Shown here one piece after another: positions 18,862 to 27,470 of a stretch of 64,000 bases of DNA. The position numbers and the translations under genes are program-made. Source of the stretch: Coneutiohabitans sp964457925 (GTDB lineage: Bacteria; Zhuqueibacterota; Zhuqueibacteria; Zhuqueibacterales; Zhuqueibacteraceae); NCBI GenBank assembly GCA_964457925.1, contig CAYWGH010000007.1, positions 62,001 through 126,000 of the forward strand, read 5' to 3'. The stretch's first letter is position 1, and each line of letters starts with the position of its first letter. Below the pieces are notes generated by a model, which saw only the letters and a list, made by a program, of their open reading frames with translations, was not told the origin of the DNA and searched no databases.

Positions 18862-19494
18862 TCAAGACTCCGTTGGTAAAATGCGAACCTGCTGATCATC
18901 GATCACGACGCGATCCTTCGCAAACAATTGCAGCGCTTCCGGCAAAATTTCGTGTTCGATTGCCAGCACGCGCGCAGCCAGAGTTGCGGCCGTGTCATCA
19001 TCATAAACCGGCGCACAACGTTGCATGATCGGCTTGCCCGTGTCATAGTTTTCATCAACAAGATGCACGGTTGCGCCGCTCACTTTGCAACCGTAATCTA
19101 AAACAGCTTGATGCACGCGCAAGCCATACATGCCTTTGCCGCCGAAACTCGGCAATAGCGCCGGGTGAATATTGATCATGCGGCCGGCGAAGTTCCTGAC
19201 CACCGCCGCCGGAATCATGCGCAAAAAGCCCGCGAGCACGATGAAGTTACTGTCAAACTCAGCAAGCGCTTGCAATAACGCCTTGCCGTAATCCTCGCTT
19301 GTTGCAAACGCATTCGGCGCGAGGGTTCGCGCCGAAATGCCGGCCTGTGCGGCCGTCTGCAGTGCGCCGGCCCGGGGTTGATCGCTGATCAACAAAACCA
19401 CTTTCGCGTCAAGCGCGCCGGCCTGAATGGCCTCGAGAATGGCCTTGAAATTCGAACCGCGGCCGCTGGCGAAGACGGCGAGACGGAGGTTCAT
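18862..19494 (-). CDS. purN: Phosphoribosylglycinamide formyltransferase
   Basis: 210 residues from ATG 19494. It begins with the family signature 'LAVFASGRGSNFKAI'. The catalytic Asn-His-Asp set is seen in 'MINIHPALLPSFGGKGMYG' and 'VHLVDENYDTG'. The enzyme transfers a formyl group from 10-formyl-tetrahydrofolate to GAR, step 3 of purine synthesis. The open frame extends to 19605, but the extra 37 residues are basic and not part of the fold. It lies 25 bases upstream of purH, and purF is found 6 kb further on the same strand. Confidence 0.94.
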   Translation of the reverse strand: MNLRLAVFASGRGSNFKAILEAIQAGALDAKVVLLISDQPRAGALQTAAQAGISARTLAPNAFATSEDYGKALLQALAEFDSNFIVLAGFLRMIPAAVVRNFAGRMINIHPALLPSFGGKGMYGLRVHQAVLDYGCKVSGATVHLVDENYDTGKPIMQRCAPVYDDDTAATLAARVLAIEHEILPEALQLFAKDRVVIDDQQVRILPTES

Positions 19495-19594
19495 GTTATC
19501 AACTCGGCGAAGGGCAAAGCCAGGCTTGCGTGCAAGGGCTTTTGAATTATCCAACATCCTCGAGCGCAAGCCTGAGTTCACGCGCTCAGTTATT

Positions 19595-20539
19595 TTAGCA
19601 AACAACCGCTTCGGTGATGGTCAAACGCTTTTGCCGGGCTGTGACGATCAACTCGGCGCGGCCGCCGATTGGCATGGTGTGCTTGCGGCTGGCGTGGCCG
19701 TATTCCAAATTCATCAAAGCCGGAACCCGCAGCGGGCGAATGAAATCCCGCATCACATCTTCCAAACTCAACGACGGCGTGCCGCTCGACGAACCGCAAT
19801 CGACGATTTGGCCGAGCACGAAGCCGCCGATCTGCTTCAAGAGGCCCAATTCCCGCAAGTGCACGAGATAACGATCGATGCGATAAATATCCTCGCCAAT
19901 CTCTTCCAGAAAAAAAATGCTGTTTTTCAGCGAGGGCATGAAGGCAGAACCGGCAACGGTGGCAACGAGTGAGAGGCAACCGCCGATCAAACGCCCGCGG
20001 ATTTTGCCGGTTGTGATGCCGGTGAATTCCTTGTCCTGTTGCGGCTGCAAATCGCCAAACGCCGCCGGCTCGGTGAGCATGCGCCAGAATGCCGCTTCGG
20101 AAAACGGATCAATGCCCCGGCCCATGTCAGCCGCCACCATCGGCCCGGAGAACGTAATCAAACCGGCGCGCCGGAGTATCGCGAGTTGCAGTGCAGTGAT
20201 GTCGCTGTAGCCGACGAAAATTTTGGGATGCCGGCGAATGGCGTCATAATCAATCATCGGCAGCAATCGCGGCGTGCCATAACCGCCGCGCACGCAGATG
20301 ACGGCGTTGACGCGCTTGTCGCGAAACATGCTGTTGAAATCGCGCGCGCGCTCAGCGTCCGTTCCGGCCAGATAGCCGTGCGTGTGTTGCACGTAACGTC
20401 CAAGTTTGACGCGATAGCCGAGGCCCTCCAAATACTGCACGCCCTTTTCGAGCAGCTCCGGCTTCATCGGACTGGCAGGCGCGATCACGCCGATAACGTC
20501 GCCTTTGCGCAACCGCGGTGGTTTGATGATTTTGGGCAG
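19595..20539 (-). CDS. LD-carboxypeptidase / MccF-like peptidase (S66 family)
   Basis: The S66 serine-peptidase fold is clear: N-terminal 'KGDVIGVIAPASPMKPE', 'NAVICVRGGYGTPRLLP', nucleophile serine in 'IFVGYSDITALQ', and the Glu/His part of the triad in 'FFLEEIGEDIYRIDRYL' and 'LEYGHASRKHTMPIG'. The family removes the terminal D-Ala from murein tetrapeptides (LdcA) or cleaves peptidyl-nucleotide antibiotics (MccF). No in-frame ATG precedes the conserved start. TTG 20512 has no ribosome site and cuts into the family's 'I-K-P-P-R-L' opening. CTG 20539 has GGAG five bases upstream and gives 314 residues, so it is preferred. Recycling of peptidoglycan is the likelier role. Confidence 0.85.
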   Translation of the reverse strand: MPKIIKPPRLRKGDVIGVIAPASPMKPELLEKGVQYLEGLGYRVKLGRYVQHTHGYLAGTDAERARDFNSMFRDKRVNAVICVRGGYGTPRLLPMIDYDAIRRHPKIFVGYSDITALQLAILRRAGLITFSGPMVAADMGRGIDPFSEAAFWRMLTEPAAFGDLQPQQDKEFTGITTGKIRGRLIGGCLSLVATVAGSAFMPSLKNSIFFLEEIGEDIYRIDRYLVHLRELGLLKQIGGFVLGQIVDCGSSSGTPSLSLEDVMRDFIRPLRVPALMNLEYGHASRKHTMPIGGRAELIVTARQKRLTITEAVVC

Positions 20540-20671
20540 AGGGTCTCCGTTTGTTTTCTTGACGCCAGCTGCCGCCCGGGCGCTGTGAATTAGTCTGGCG
20601 ATGAATCAAACTCGTGGCGCAAGGTTTCAGGCATAGAAAATAAAAGCGCCCGGACGGTAAATTACGATGGA

Positions 20672-22042
20672 TTACGCCAACACTTTCAAATAACGGCCAT
20701 TCACGGTCTGCGTCTGGGGTAAAGACGACTCGGGTTGATTTTTCACATGCCCGGTCAGTTCGAAATCAGTCGCATCGGTTATCTGCACATGATAAAAATT
20801 TCCGCAGGCGAGCCGGCCGTTTGGCGCGGGAATCAAAACATTGTGATCGATCTCCGGGCAATCCCATTCCGTGCGGCCGCGATAGGCGTGTTCATGCTCG
20901 TCATACTCATCAATCAAGATGCGCAACTCGCGCCCGAGACGGCGGCGATTCCATTCCGCCGCAATCTGTCGCTGCGCTTCCATGAGCAAGTCGTATCGTT
21001 CGCGTTTGATTTCCTCGCTGACTTGTTCGTTGAAGCTGAATGCCGGGGTGTTTTCTTCGTGGGAATATGTGAACACGCCGAGCCGCTCGAAATGGCCGGC
21101 GCACACGAAATCATACAAACTCTGAAAGTCTTCATCCGTTTCGCCGGGAAAGCCGACGATCAACGAGGTGCGCAACACCAGATTGGGGATGTTGGCGTGT
21201 AAACGCGCCAGCAATTCTTCGGTGAAACGGCGATTCACGCGGCGCGCCATGCGTTTGAGCATGCGGTCGGTGATATGCTGAATCGGCATGTCGAGATACT
21301 TCACGATTTTGGGCTGCGAGGCAATCACTTCGATCATGTCATCGGTGACGTGATGGGGATAGGCATACATCACGCGCAGCCATTCAAGACCATCGACTTC
21401 GCAAAGCGCATGCAAAAGCTGCGGCAATTGCTGCCTGCCGTTCAAATCCAATCCGTATTGCGTGGAATCTTGTGCCACGAGAATCAGCTCTTTCACGCCT
21501 TTTGCGGCAAGCAGGCGCGCTTCCTGCACCAGCGCGGGAACCGGCGTGCTGCGGAATCCGCCGCGAATCTGTGGGATCGCGCAAAACGTGCAGGGATGCT
21601 CACAGCCTTCGGAGATTTTGAGATAGGCATAATGCCTGGGCGTGATCAGCTCGCGCTCGGCGGCTGACTCGCCGAGTAATTCGTATTTCAAACGCATTTG
21701 CCGGGCGAGGCCGTTGACGATCTGGCGCAAATCGCGGTTGCCATAGAAACCATCAACTTCCGGAATTTCTTTGCGCAATTCGGGCGTGTAACGCTCCGAG
21801 AGGCAGCCGGTCACAAAAACTTGCTTACACGCGCCCTGCTTTTTAAGCGCAACGGCTTGCAAAATCGTGTCAATCGATTCTTCCTTGGCAGATTCGATGA
21901 AGCCGCAGGTATTGACGATGATGGCTTCCGCGGCAGCCGCATCCGCAACGAACTCGACGCCGCGCAGCTTCAAGCCGCCCATGAGGAATTCGGAGTCAAC
22001 GACGTTTTTGGGACAACCGAGGGTGATGAGATTGACTTTCAA
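20672..22042 (-). CDS. rimO: Ribosomal protein uS12 methylthiotransferase RimO
   Basis: 456 residues, standard length. It begins 'VNLITLGCPKNVVDSE', the N-terminal cluster-binding domain of the MiaB/RimO family. The radical-SAM cysteines are 'SEGCEHPCTFCAIPQIRG', and a C-terminal TRAM domain carries 'LIDEYDEHEHAYRGRTEWD'. RimO adds a methylthio group to an aspartate of ribosomal protein S12. RimO rather than MiaB is chosen because of 'LGCPKN' and the TRAM sequence 'RTEWDCPEID'. The start is TTG 22042 with AAGG seven bases upstream; there is no suitable ATG. Confidence 0.94.
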   Translation of the reverse strand: MKVNLITLGCPKNVVDSEFLMGGLKLRGVEFVADAAAAEAIIVNTCGFIESAKEESIDTILQAVALKKQGACKQVFVTGCLSERYTPELRKEIPEVDGFYGNRDLRQIVNGLARQMRLKYELLGESAAERELITPRHYAYLKISEGCEHPCTFCAIPQIRGGFRSTPVPALVQEARLLAAKGVKELILVAQDSTQYGLDLNGRQQLPQLLHALCEVDGLEWLRVMYAYPHHVTDDMIEVIASQPKIVKYLDMPIQHITDRMLKRMARRVNRRFTEELLARLHANIPNLVLRTSLIVGFPGETDEDFQSLYDFVCAGHFERLGVFTYSHEENTPAFSFNEQVSEEIKRERYDLLMEAQRQIAAEWNRRRLGRELRILIDEYDEHEHAYRGRTEWDCPEIDHNVLIPAPNGRLACGNFYHVQITDATDFELTGHVKNQPESSLPQTQTVNGRYLKVLA

Positions 22043-22119
22043 GTCTAACCTTGCTATTCAGAATACTCAAAATGTTAAATCGCAAATAAAGCCCGCAAAA
22101 GGCCTTTGACCTTATTGAG

Positions 22120-22289
22120 TCAGAGTTTACTTAAAACTTTTTCCGAATGTCTTTTTAAGTCGGCAATATTGTCCAGTTCTTCAAGAAACGTAATCAGGAC
22201 ACGGCGCTGTTTACGTGCTTGATTCTGCCACGCGGCAATATCGCTTTGCCGTCGAAGATACCCTCGACAGTGGTCAAATGATTGGGCAT
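22120..22289 (-). pseudogene. Frameshifted antitoxin-like small gene
   Basis: ATG 22289, with GGAG eight bases upstream, opens 'HLTTVEGIFDGKAILP', the start of a small antitoxin-type family whose members read 'T-x-E-x-x-F-D-G-K'. The frame then runs into a stop after 31 residues. A different frame continues the expected sequence as 'QRRVLITFLEELDNIADL' to the TGA at 22120. A one-base change near 22230 therefore splits the gene. No toxin partner is visible beside it. The identification rests on short motifs; the frameshift itself is read directly. Confidence 0.6.
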
Positions 22290-22301
22290 GCTTTGTTCTC
22301 C

Positions 22302-22317
22302 ATAATCAATCGATTAT
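22302..22317. promoter_or_regulatory. Inverted repeat before the antitoxin remnant
   Basis: ATAATC and GATTAT form perfect arms around a 4-base spacer, 13 bases upstream of the remnant's ATG. Antitoxins often bind such palindromes at their own promoter, so an operator is plausible, but the short AT-rich arms could also occur by chance. Confidence 0.35.
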
Positions 22318-22442
22318 CTCATTGTTTTCTCATCTCGCCCCACGGCGCGGCGCAACTTTTCCAGTTCGGCTTCCAGTTGCACGGTTCGATCTTCGTCGGC
22401 ACGCAATTGCGCCTTCGATTCACGTACGTGCTTGCGCCGCAT
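22314..22442 (-). CDS. Small charged coiled-coil protein coupled to ftsY
   Basis: A 42-residue frame whose ATG follows the ftsY TAG by two bases; the sequence over the stop, TAGAGGA, could serve as its ribosome site. The product is very rich in Arg, Lys and Glu and reads as one amphipathic helix ('TVQLEAELEKLRRAVG'). No family is recognised. The tight spacing suggests translational coupling, but a chance frame cannot be excluded. Confidence 0.35.
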   Translation of the reverse strand: MRRKHVRESKAQLRADEDRTVQLEAELEKLRRAVGRDEKTMR

Positions 22443-22446
22443 TCCT

Positions 22447-23382
22447 CTACGCAAACAACGCCTCGATAAACGCCTCCGGCTCGAACGGCTGCAAATCATC
22501 CATGCCCTCGCCCACACCGATGAAGCGCACCGGAATTTTGAGCTGTTCTTGAATTGCGAAGATGATGCCGCCCTTCGCGGTGCCGTCGAGCTTGGTAACA
22601 ACCAAGCCGGTAACGCCGGCGGTTTCGAAAAAGGCCTGCGCCTGGCGCAAGCCGTTTTGGCCGGTGTTGGCGTCGAGCACAAGCAACACCTCGTGCGGGG
22701 CCTCGGGCAGCACGCGTTTCATCACGCGCATCATTTTCTTCAACTCTTCCATCAAGTTGCTTTTGGTGTGCAAGCGACCGGCGGTATCAATGATGACGAT
22801 ATCCGTTTGCCGTGAGTTCGCCGCGGTCAACGCATCGAACACCACCGCGGAGGGATCGCCGCCGGCTTTGGTTTTGACAATCTCCACTTGCGCGCGCTTG
22901 GCCCAAATCTCCAATTGATCCGCGGCGGCGGCGCGAAACGTATCCGCCGCCGCCACCAGCACCGAGCGTCCGCGCTGGCGAAACACATGGGCAAGTTTGG
23001 CGATCGTCGTGGTCTTGCCAACCCCGTTCACGCCGACAACCATTAACACGTAAGGCCGCTGCGAGGGCGCAAAGAAATCAGCCGTGCTGGTCCATTTGCC
23101 GTTTGTGGCAGATGCGAGGCGTTCAACGAGAAATTCTTTCAGGCAATCGAGCACTGCCTCGCGCGAAGTTGCCTGGCCGAAACCGATGCGTTCACGCAAA
23201 CGATCGAGAAAAGCGGAGGTCATCGTCACACCGAGATCGGCGGAAATCAGCATGTTTTCCAACTCATCGGCCAGTGCTTGATCGAGGCGCGCTTTGCCGG
23301 TGACGGCTTGCACGACATTGTCAACCAGGCTGCGCCGGGTTTTGCTCAAACCGGATTTCAGTTTTTCAAAAAAGGAGGCCAT
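22447..23382 (-). CDS. ftsY: Signal recognition particle receptor FtsY
   Basis: 311 residues forming the NG core only, without the long acidic A domain of E. coli FtsY. Helical N domain at 1-95, then G-domain motifs: G1 'GVNGVGKTTTIAKLA', the I-box 'DTFRAAAADQLEIWA', G3 'DTAGRLHTKSNLMEEL' and G4 'TKLDGTAKGG', ending 'FIGVGEGMDDLQPFEPEAF'. FtsY docks ribosome-SRP complexes at the inner membrane and acts as a GTPase with Ffh. GGAGG immediately precedes ATG 23382. Gene order rimO-ftsY-pgsA on one strand suggests a housekeeping run rather than one tight operon. Confidence 0.96.
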   Translation of the reverse strand: MASFFEKLKSGLSKTRRSLVDNVVQAVTGKARLDQALADELENMLISADLGVTMTSAFLDRLRERIGFGQATSREAVLDCLKEFLVERLASATNGKWTSTADFFAPSQRPYVLMVVGVNGVGKTTTIAKLAHVFRQRGRSVLVAAADTFRAAAADQLEIWAKRAQVEIVKTKAGGDPSAVVFDALTAANSRQTDIVIIDTAGRLHTKSNLMEELKKMMRVMKRVLPEAPHEVLLVLDANTGQNGLRQAQAFFETAGVTGLVVTKLDGTAKGGIIFAIQEQLKIPVRFIGVGEGMDDLQPFEPEAFIEALFA

Positions 23383-23432
23383 GAATGATCAAATCAAATT
23401 TGAGTGACCGAGGCAAAGCGCAGGCAGGAGCA

Positions 23433-24011
23433 TCAGCGAGCAGGAATCTTCGCGTTTTTCGTATCTAAAATAAAGCGGGCGATATAGACTCCCGCTGAGA
23501 TAATAAACAAAACGGCCATGATCCAAAAAAACGGCCATTTGACCGGCTCAATGTCTAAAGTGAAAACGATCATCACGATCGCCAGAGCCGTGACTGCGAC
23601 TTTGCCGTACCAATTCGACTCCGGCACTTTATTGCGGCGCGAAGTCATTAAAAAACCGAGCGCTATAATAATCAAATCGCGCGTGAGAATCAACACCAAA
23701 AACCACATGGGAAAGTCGCGAAAAAATGCCAAATAAATGCCGACGCTGGCCGCGCAAATTTTATCCATGAGCGGATCGATGACGCGCCCCAGCTCGGATT
23801 GCTGTTTGAGTTTGCGTGCGAGAAAACCGTCAGCCCAATCCGTGGTCGCGGCAAAAAAGATGAACAGCACGGCGAGGAGATTGCCCTGCGGCGTTTCCCG
23901 GCTCATAAACCAAATTGCGGGAATCACAAACAGCGGGCGCGTGAAACTGATGATGTTGGAGATGGTCCAGATGCGGTGGCGCTCATCCGGCAGGGGTTGA
24001 GGTGTGCTCAT
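23433..24011 (-). CDS. CDP-alcohol phosphatidyltransferase, PgsA-like
   Basis: 192 residues from ATG 24011, with several membrane helices. The catalytic signature Asp-Gly-x2-Ala-Arg-x8-Gly-x3-Asp-x3-Asp is complete in 'DWADGFLARKLKQQSELG' followed by 'RVIDPLMDK'. The family joins CDP-diacylglycerol to an alcohol at the inner membrane. Length and the 'ISFTRPLFVIPAIWF' opening resemble phosphatidylglycerophosphate synthase, but glycerol-3-phosphate specificity cannot be proven from sequence. A TTG at 24068 would extend the protein by 19 residues without a ribosome site and was not used. Confidence 0.85.
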   Translation of the reverse strand: MSTPQPLPDERHRIWTISNIISFTRPLFVIPAIWFMSRETPQGNLLAVLFIFFAATTDWADGFLARKLKQQSELGRVIDPLMDKICAASVGIYLAFFRDFPMWFLVLILTRDLIIIALGFLMTSRRNKVPESNWYGKVAVTALAIVMIVFTLDIEPVKWPFFWIMAVLFIISAGVYIARFILDTKNAKIPAR

Positions 24012-24157
24012 GAACAGGTGGAGGTTGGGATCAACTGGAGATTCAAATACGATGTGTTGAGAAATCAAAAAAATTGTGATTGTTTTACAAGTTTTTGAAT
24101 TCTTGCGGCGTTAGTCTGTTAAGAGTGTAATCTTTGCTTTAAAAGCAAAAACTTTTC

Positions 24158-24226
24158 TGTAAGCGGATTGAACTATAGCGGATATTACCTTTGGCCTTAT
24201 CCGCGATATTCGAAGAATCCGCTTAC
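24158..24226. repeat. Dispersed palindromic repeat, copy 1
   Basis: Outer arms GTAAGCGGATT and AATCCGCTTAC are perfect, and an inner imperfect pair GCGGGATA/TATCCGC is nested inside. Bases 24197-24223 are identical to 63210-63236, where a second copy sits. It abuts the 3' end of the hicA remnant and seems to replace that gene's normal end. Confidence 0.8.
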
Positions 24227-24444
24227 AAAAAACGTTCGGGTTGCGGTTCGTCCGCGTTAGGCCCGCTTGCTTCAAAATGCTTCGCAGTGTGCCCTCCGGT
24301 ATCACCCGAATGCATGGCCACGCAAGTTCGCCGGCCCTCCGGATGCCGCAAAATGACATGCGACCGCGATTGCCTTTTGATCTGAAAACCCTCACGATGC
24401 AATTTCGCCAGCACTTCGCGCGCTTTATACGGCATCGGCCACAT
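24227..24444 (-). pseudogene. Frameshifted and truncated HicA-type toxin
   Basis: ATG 24444 or 24435 opens 'PYKAREVLAKLHREGF' and then 'RQSRSHVILRHPEGRR' with 'VAMHSGD', the HicA double-stranded-RNA-binding fold with its catalytic histidine. The expected continuation 'VIPEGTLRSILKQAGL' is in another frame, so a one-base change near 24312 splits the gene. After 'AGLTRTNRNP' the palindromic repeat begins, removing the native C-terminus. HicA toxins cleave mRNA and are paired with HicB, but I see no HicB on either side. The fragment is probably inactive. Confidence 0.8.
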
Positions 24445-24549
24445 CCATGATTAACCGTCCGGGTGGTGGATGGGCATTTAATAAAACTTCTGACGGTGTG
24501 TTGGGAGGCTCTCTGTTATTTTTTCGGCAAGTCAAAGCTTGATCAAACA

Positions 24550-25500
24550 TCAATCCGCTTGCAAACTCGGATACTTCAAGCCGAAGCGCTCGCGATAATA
24601 CCATTTCGAAAAATAAAACACAAACGCCAGCACCAAAAGATATTGCCACACCTTTAGACAGATGGCCAGCGCGAGAAACAAGATCGGCAATTTGATGGCG
24701 CGTGAGACGTCACTGCGCGTTTGTTTGATCGCCGCCAGCAGAAAAAACGGCGCGGAGATGAGAGCGGGATAAAAAATTACCGGATCGTCCACATAAAACG
24801 CGATTCCAGTTGCGGCGATTTCACAGGCACAACCCACGATGATCGTCGGACGCCAGCCGTATGTCACGCCGAAGGTGAGTTTCTGCGTGCGGGCATCGCC
24901 GTCGAGATCGAGCAGCGTCGTGTATAAATAAACTGCGCCGACCGCGAGCATGTAGGGCAGCGCATGCAGAACTGGCATGCCCAGGCTTGTTTCCACCGAC
25001 CACCAGCCGGCGGAAAAAATCAGCAGCGCACCGCCGGCATTGGAGAACAATCCCAGAAACGGCCGATCTTTCCATTGAAACGGCGCGACGCTGTAAAGAA
25101 TGCCGGTCAATAAAAAGATCACAAGAAACAGAAGTCCGACAAGATGATTGTGATAAAAAGCGATCAGCAAGCCGGCGCCCGACAGCAAGATTGTTTGCAG
25201 CCAGGCGGCGCGCGGTGAAATGTGCCGGTGTGCGATGAGAAAGAGCTTGTGGTTTTGCGCGTCCGTGGCGACATCGCAAAGCTGGTTTAAAATAAACGCT
25301 GCGCCCATCAGCAAGCTGAGCGAGACCAGCAGTGTGAGCGATTCGCCCGACATGCCGCTCGTCGCGCCGTTCATGCCGCTTGGCGCAAAACGGTGAAAGG
25401 CGAAATAGCCGGCGGCGTAAACCGTCCACACCGGAAAAAACAAGGTTGGCCGCAGGACAAAAACATAATCCAACAGCTTGACGATTTTTTTGATCCTCAT
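24550..25500 (-). CDS. UbiA-family prenyltransferase
   Basis: 316 residues with about eight or nine membrane helices. The prenyl-diphosphate-binding Asp motif Asn-x3-Asp-x3-Asp is 'NQLCDVATDAQNHK' near residue 88, and the second Asp-rich loop is 'LLDLDGDARTQKLTFG'. UbiA enzymes attach isoprenoid chains to aromatic or other acceptors in the inner membrane (quinone, haem, chlorophyll or archaeal-type lipid synthesis). The closeness of other members makes the acceptor impossible to assign. No quinone-pathway gene is adjacent, and purF lies 41 bases upstream. Confidence 0.85.
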   Translation of the reverse strand: MRIKKIVKLLDYVFVLRPTLFFPVWTVYAAGYFAFHRFAPSGMNGATSGMSGESLTLLVSLSLLMGAAFILNQLCDVATDAQNHKLFLIAHRHISPRAAWLQTILLSGAGLLIAFYHNHLVGLLFLVIFLLTGILYSVAPFQWKDRPFLGLFSNAGGALLIFSAGWWSVETSLGMPVLHALPYMLAVGAVYLYTTLLDLDGDARTQKLTFGVTYGWRPTIIVGCACEIAATGIAFYVDDPVIFYPALISAPFFLLAAIKQTRSDVSRAIKLPILFLALAICLKVWQYLLVLAFVFYFSKWYYRERFGLKYPSLQAD

Positions 25501-25540
25501 GTCGATGATCCCACTTCCTATGGGGATAAAGGCCGCGGCA

Positions 25541-27064
25541 TTAGCCGGCTTGCTTAGCCGCGGGCTTGCGCGTGATTTTTACCAGCCCGTTTTGATTTTG
25601 TTTTTTGGCGCGCTTCACGATGACATCGAATTGGCCGTTTTTGTCATCCATCGCAAACTTGTCCATCAAATCCTCGGGGATGAGCGGATAATTGCCCGTA
25701 AAGCAAGCGGTACAATAACCGCCCTTTTCATGCGGCACGGATTTGAGCAAACCCTCCAGCGAAAGATATTCCAAACTGTCGACTTCGAGATAATCCTTGA
25801 TTTGCTTGACGCTTTTGTGCGCGGCAATCAATTCGTCTTTCGTGGGAAAATCCATGCCATAATAGCACGGCGAAACGATCGGCGGCGAGCTGATGCGCAC
25901 GTGAATCTCTTTGGCGCCGGCGCGGCGCAGCAACCGCACGAGATTGCGCAGGGTGGTGCCGCGCACGATGGAATCTTCCACGACCACGACGCGGCGGCCG
26001 TTGAGCACACCCTTCACCGGATTGAATTTCACCCGCACGTTGAGATCGCGCACGCTTTGATCGGGATGAATGAACGTGCGGCCGATGTAATGATTGCGAA
26101 TCAAGCCGATTTCATATTTGATGCCGGAGTTGCGCGCATAACCGAGAGCGGCAGTATTCGACGAATCGGGCACGCCGATTACCATGTCGGCTTGTGACGG
26201 ATGCTCGTTGGCGAGATTCTTGCCGAGCCGGCGGCGCGCGCGATCGACATTCTCTTCGAAAATTTTGCTGTCCGGCCGTGAAAAATAGACAAACTCGAAG
26301 ATGCACGCCGCGCGCGCGGCTTGTTCATCCAAGCGGTTGGAGCGCATGCCGTGATGATCCAGAACCACAATCTCCCCCGGCTCGATTTCACGAACATACT
26401 TGGCATCGAGCAAATCAAAGGCGCAGGTTTCCGAGGCAATCAGCCAGGTTTGGCGTTTGCGCCCGAGGTTCAGCGGCCGCCAGCCGCGCGGATCACGCAC
26501 GGCAATGAGTTTATTGCGCGTTAAAATTACCAGAGAATATGCGCCTTTGAGCTGGTTGAACGTGTCTTTGATGCGTTCCACAATGCCGCTGGCTTGCGAC
26601 TTCGCCATCAAATGCAAAATCAACTCCGTGTCGCTGGTGGTTTGAAAGATCGAACCCTGATCTTCGAGCTGCCGGCGCAGTGTGCGCGCGTTGGTGAAGT
26701 TGCCGTTGTGGGAGACGGCCATCGCGCCGTGCTTGAAATGGGTGAGAAACGGTTGCGCATTTTGCAGCATGGTCGAGCCGGTGGTGGAATAACGATTGTG
26801 CCCAATGGCGATTTTGCCGGGCAGGCGCTCGAATATTTTCTCATCGGCAAAAACATTGGTGACCAATCCCATGCCGGCATGGCGGTGCAAATGCTCGCCG
26901 TCGCTTGACACGATGCCCGAGCTTTCCTGGCCGCGATGCTGCAAAGCATACAACGAGAGATATACCAGCTTGGCCGCTTCACGGTTGCCGTAAGCGCCGA
27001 CAATGGCGCAATTCGAGCGCGGCTTGTCAAGCGCGCTGGAGGAGGAGGTTGCACTAACGTTCAT
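25541..27064 (-). CDS. purF: Amidophosphoribosyltransferase (PRPP amidotransferase)
   Basis: 507 residues. An 18-residue propeptide precedes the N-terminal nucleophile Cys19 in 'RSNCAIVGAYGN'. Glutaminase elements 'YALQHRGQESSGI' and 'IAIGHNRYSTTG' follow, with the PRPP loop 'VVVVEDSIVRGTTLRNLV' in the C-terminal domain. Cysteines in 'CYYGMDFPTKDEL' and 'GGYCTACFTGNYP' match the iron-sulphur type of PurF made as a precursor in B. subtilis. The enzyme makes phosphoribosylamine, the committed step of purine synthesis. A C-terminal Lys/Gln-rich tail is variable. purH and purN lie nearby on the same strand. Confidence 0.95.
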   Translation of the reverse strand: MNVSATSSSSALDKPRSNCAIVGAYGNREAAKLVYLSLYALQHRGQESSGIVSSDGEHLHRHAGMGLVTNVFADEKIFERLPGKIAIGHNRYSTTGSTMLQNAQPFLTHFKHGAMAVSHNGNFTNARTLRRQLEDQGSIFQTTSDTELILHLMAKSQASGIVERIKDTFNQLKGAYSLVILTRNKLIAVRDPRGWRPLNLGRKRQTWLIASETCAFDLLDAKYVREIEPGEIVVLDHHGMRSNRLDEQAARAACIFEFVYFSRPDSKIFEENVDRARRRLGKNLANEHPSQADMVIGVPDSSNTAALGYARNSGIKYEIGLIRNHYIGRTFIHPDQSVRDLNVRVKFNPVKGVLNGRRVVVVEDSIVRGTTLRNLVRLLRRAGAKEIHVRISSPPIVSPCYYGMDFPTKDELIAAHKSVKQIKDYLEVDSLEYLSLEGLLKSVPHEKGGYCTACFTGNYPLIPEDLMDKFAMDDKNGQFDVIVKRAKKQNQNGLVKITRKPAAKQAG

Positions 27065-27082
27065 ACGAAAATTTCAAAAGCC

Positions 27083-27448
27083 TTATTTATGGATCAACAC
27101 AACAGTCAAGGCGATTCCCAAAACATCTGCGATCAAATCTTTTTTGCTCACGAAACGCTTGCGCGCAGTGGCGTCATAAATTTCTTTGGCGGCGCCAATT
27201 ACCACCGTGCTGAGGGCAGCCGCTTGCAGGCTGCGGCGCGAGGGCATCTCCAGTTCGCGATGCAACGCATAGTACTGCGCCGCCGTCAGCGCCGCGCTCA
27301 AGATGAAATGATCAGCCTTGTCTTTGCCGAACCAGGAATCGCTGGCGCGCTGATCATTGACTACACTGCTATCCGCCGCCGGCATTTGCGCAAACGTGAA
27401 GCCCGGCAATAATGCAACAAACACCAGCATCATCAAACGAAGGGCCAT
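27083..27448 (-). CDS. YfiM/DUF2279-like small envelope protein
   Basis: 121 residues from ATG 27448, with a signal peptide ending near 'LPGFTFAQ'. The body shows the YfiM-type pattern 'KDKADHFILSAALTAAQY', 'GAAKEIYDA' and 'SKKDLIADVLGIALT', with hydrophobic helices. Members of this family are periplasmic or membrane proteins of unknown function. GAGAA lies just upstream, and the stop of the DUF5683-like gene is 22 bases before the start, so the two are probably cotranscribed. The longer frame to 27583 overlaps that gene and lacks a signal peptide. Confidence 0.7.
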   Translation of the reverse strand: MALRLMMLVFVALLPGFTFAQMPAADSSVVNDQRASDSWFGKDKADHFILSAALTAAQYYALHRELEMPSRRSLQAAALSTVVIGAAKEIYDATARKRFVSKKDLIADVLGIALTVVLIHK

Positions 27449-27470
27449 TTTAGCGATTCTCGTTAAGAAT

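Noticed and set aside
24450..24549. hicB antitoxin next to the hicA remnant
   Set aside because: The frame between hicA and the prenyltransferase gene shows no HicB-like sequence.
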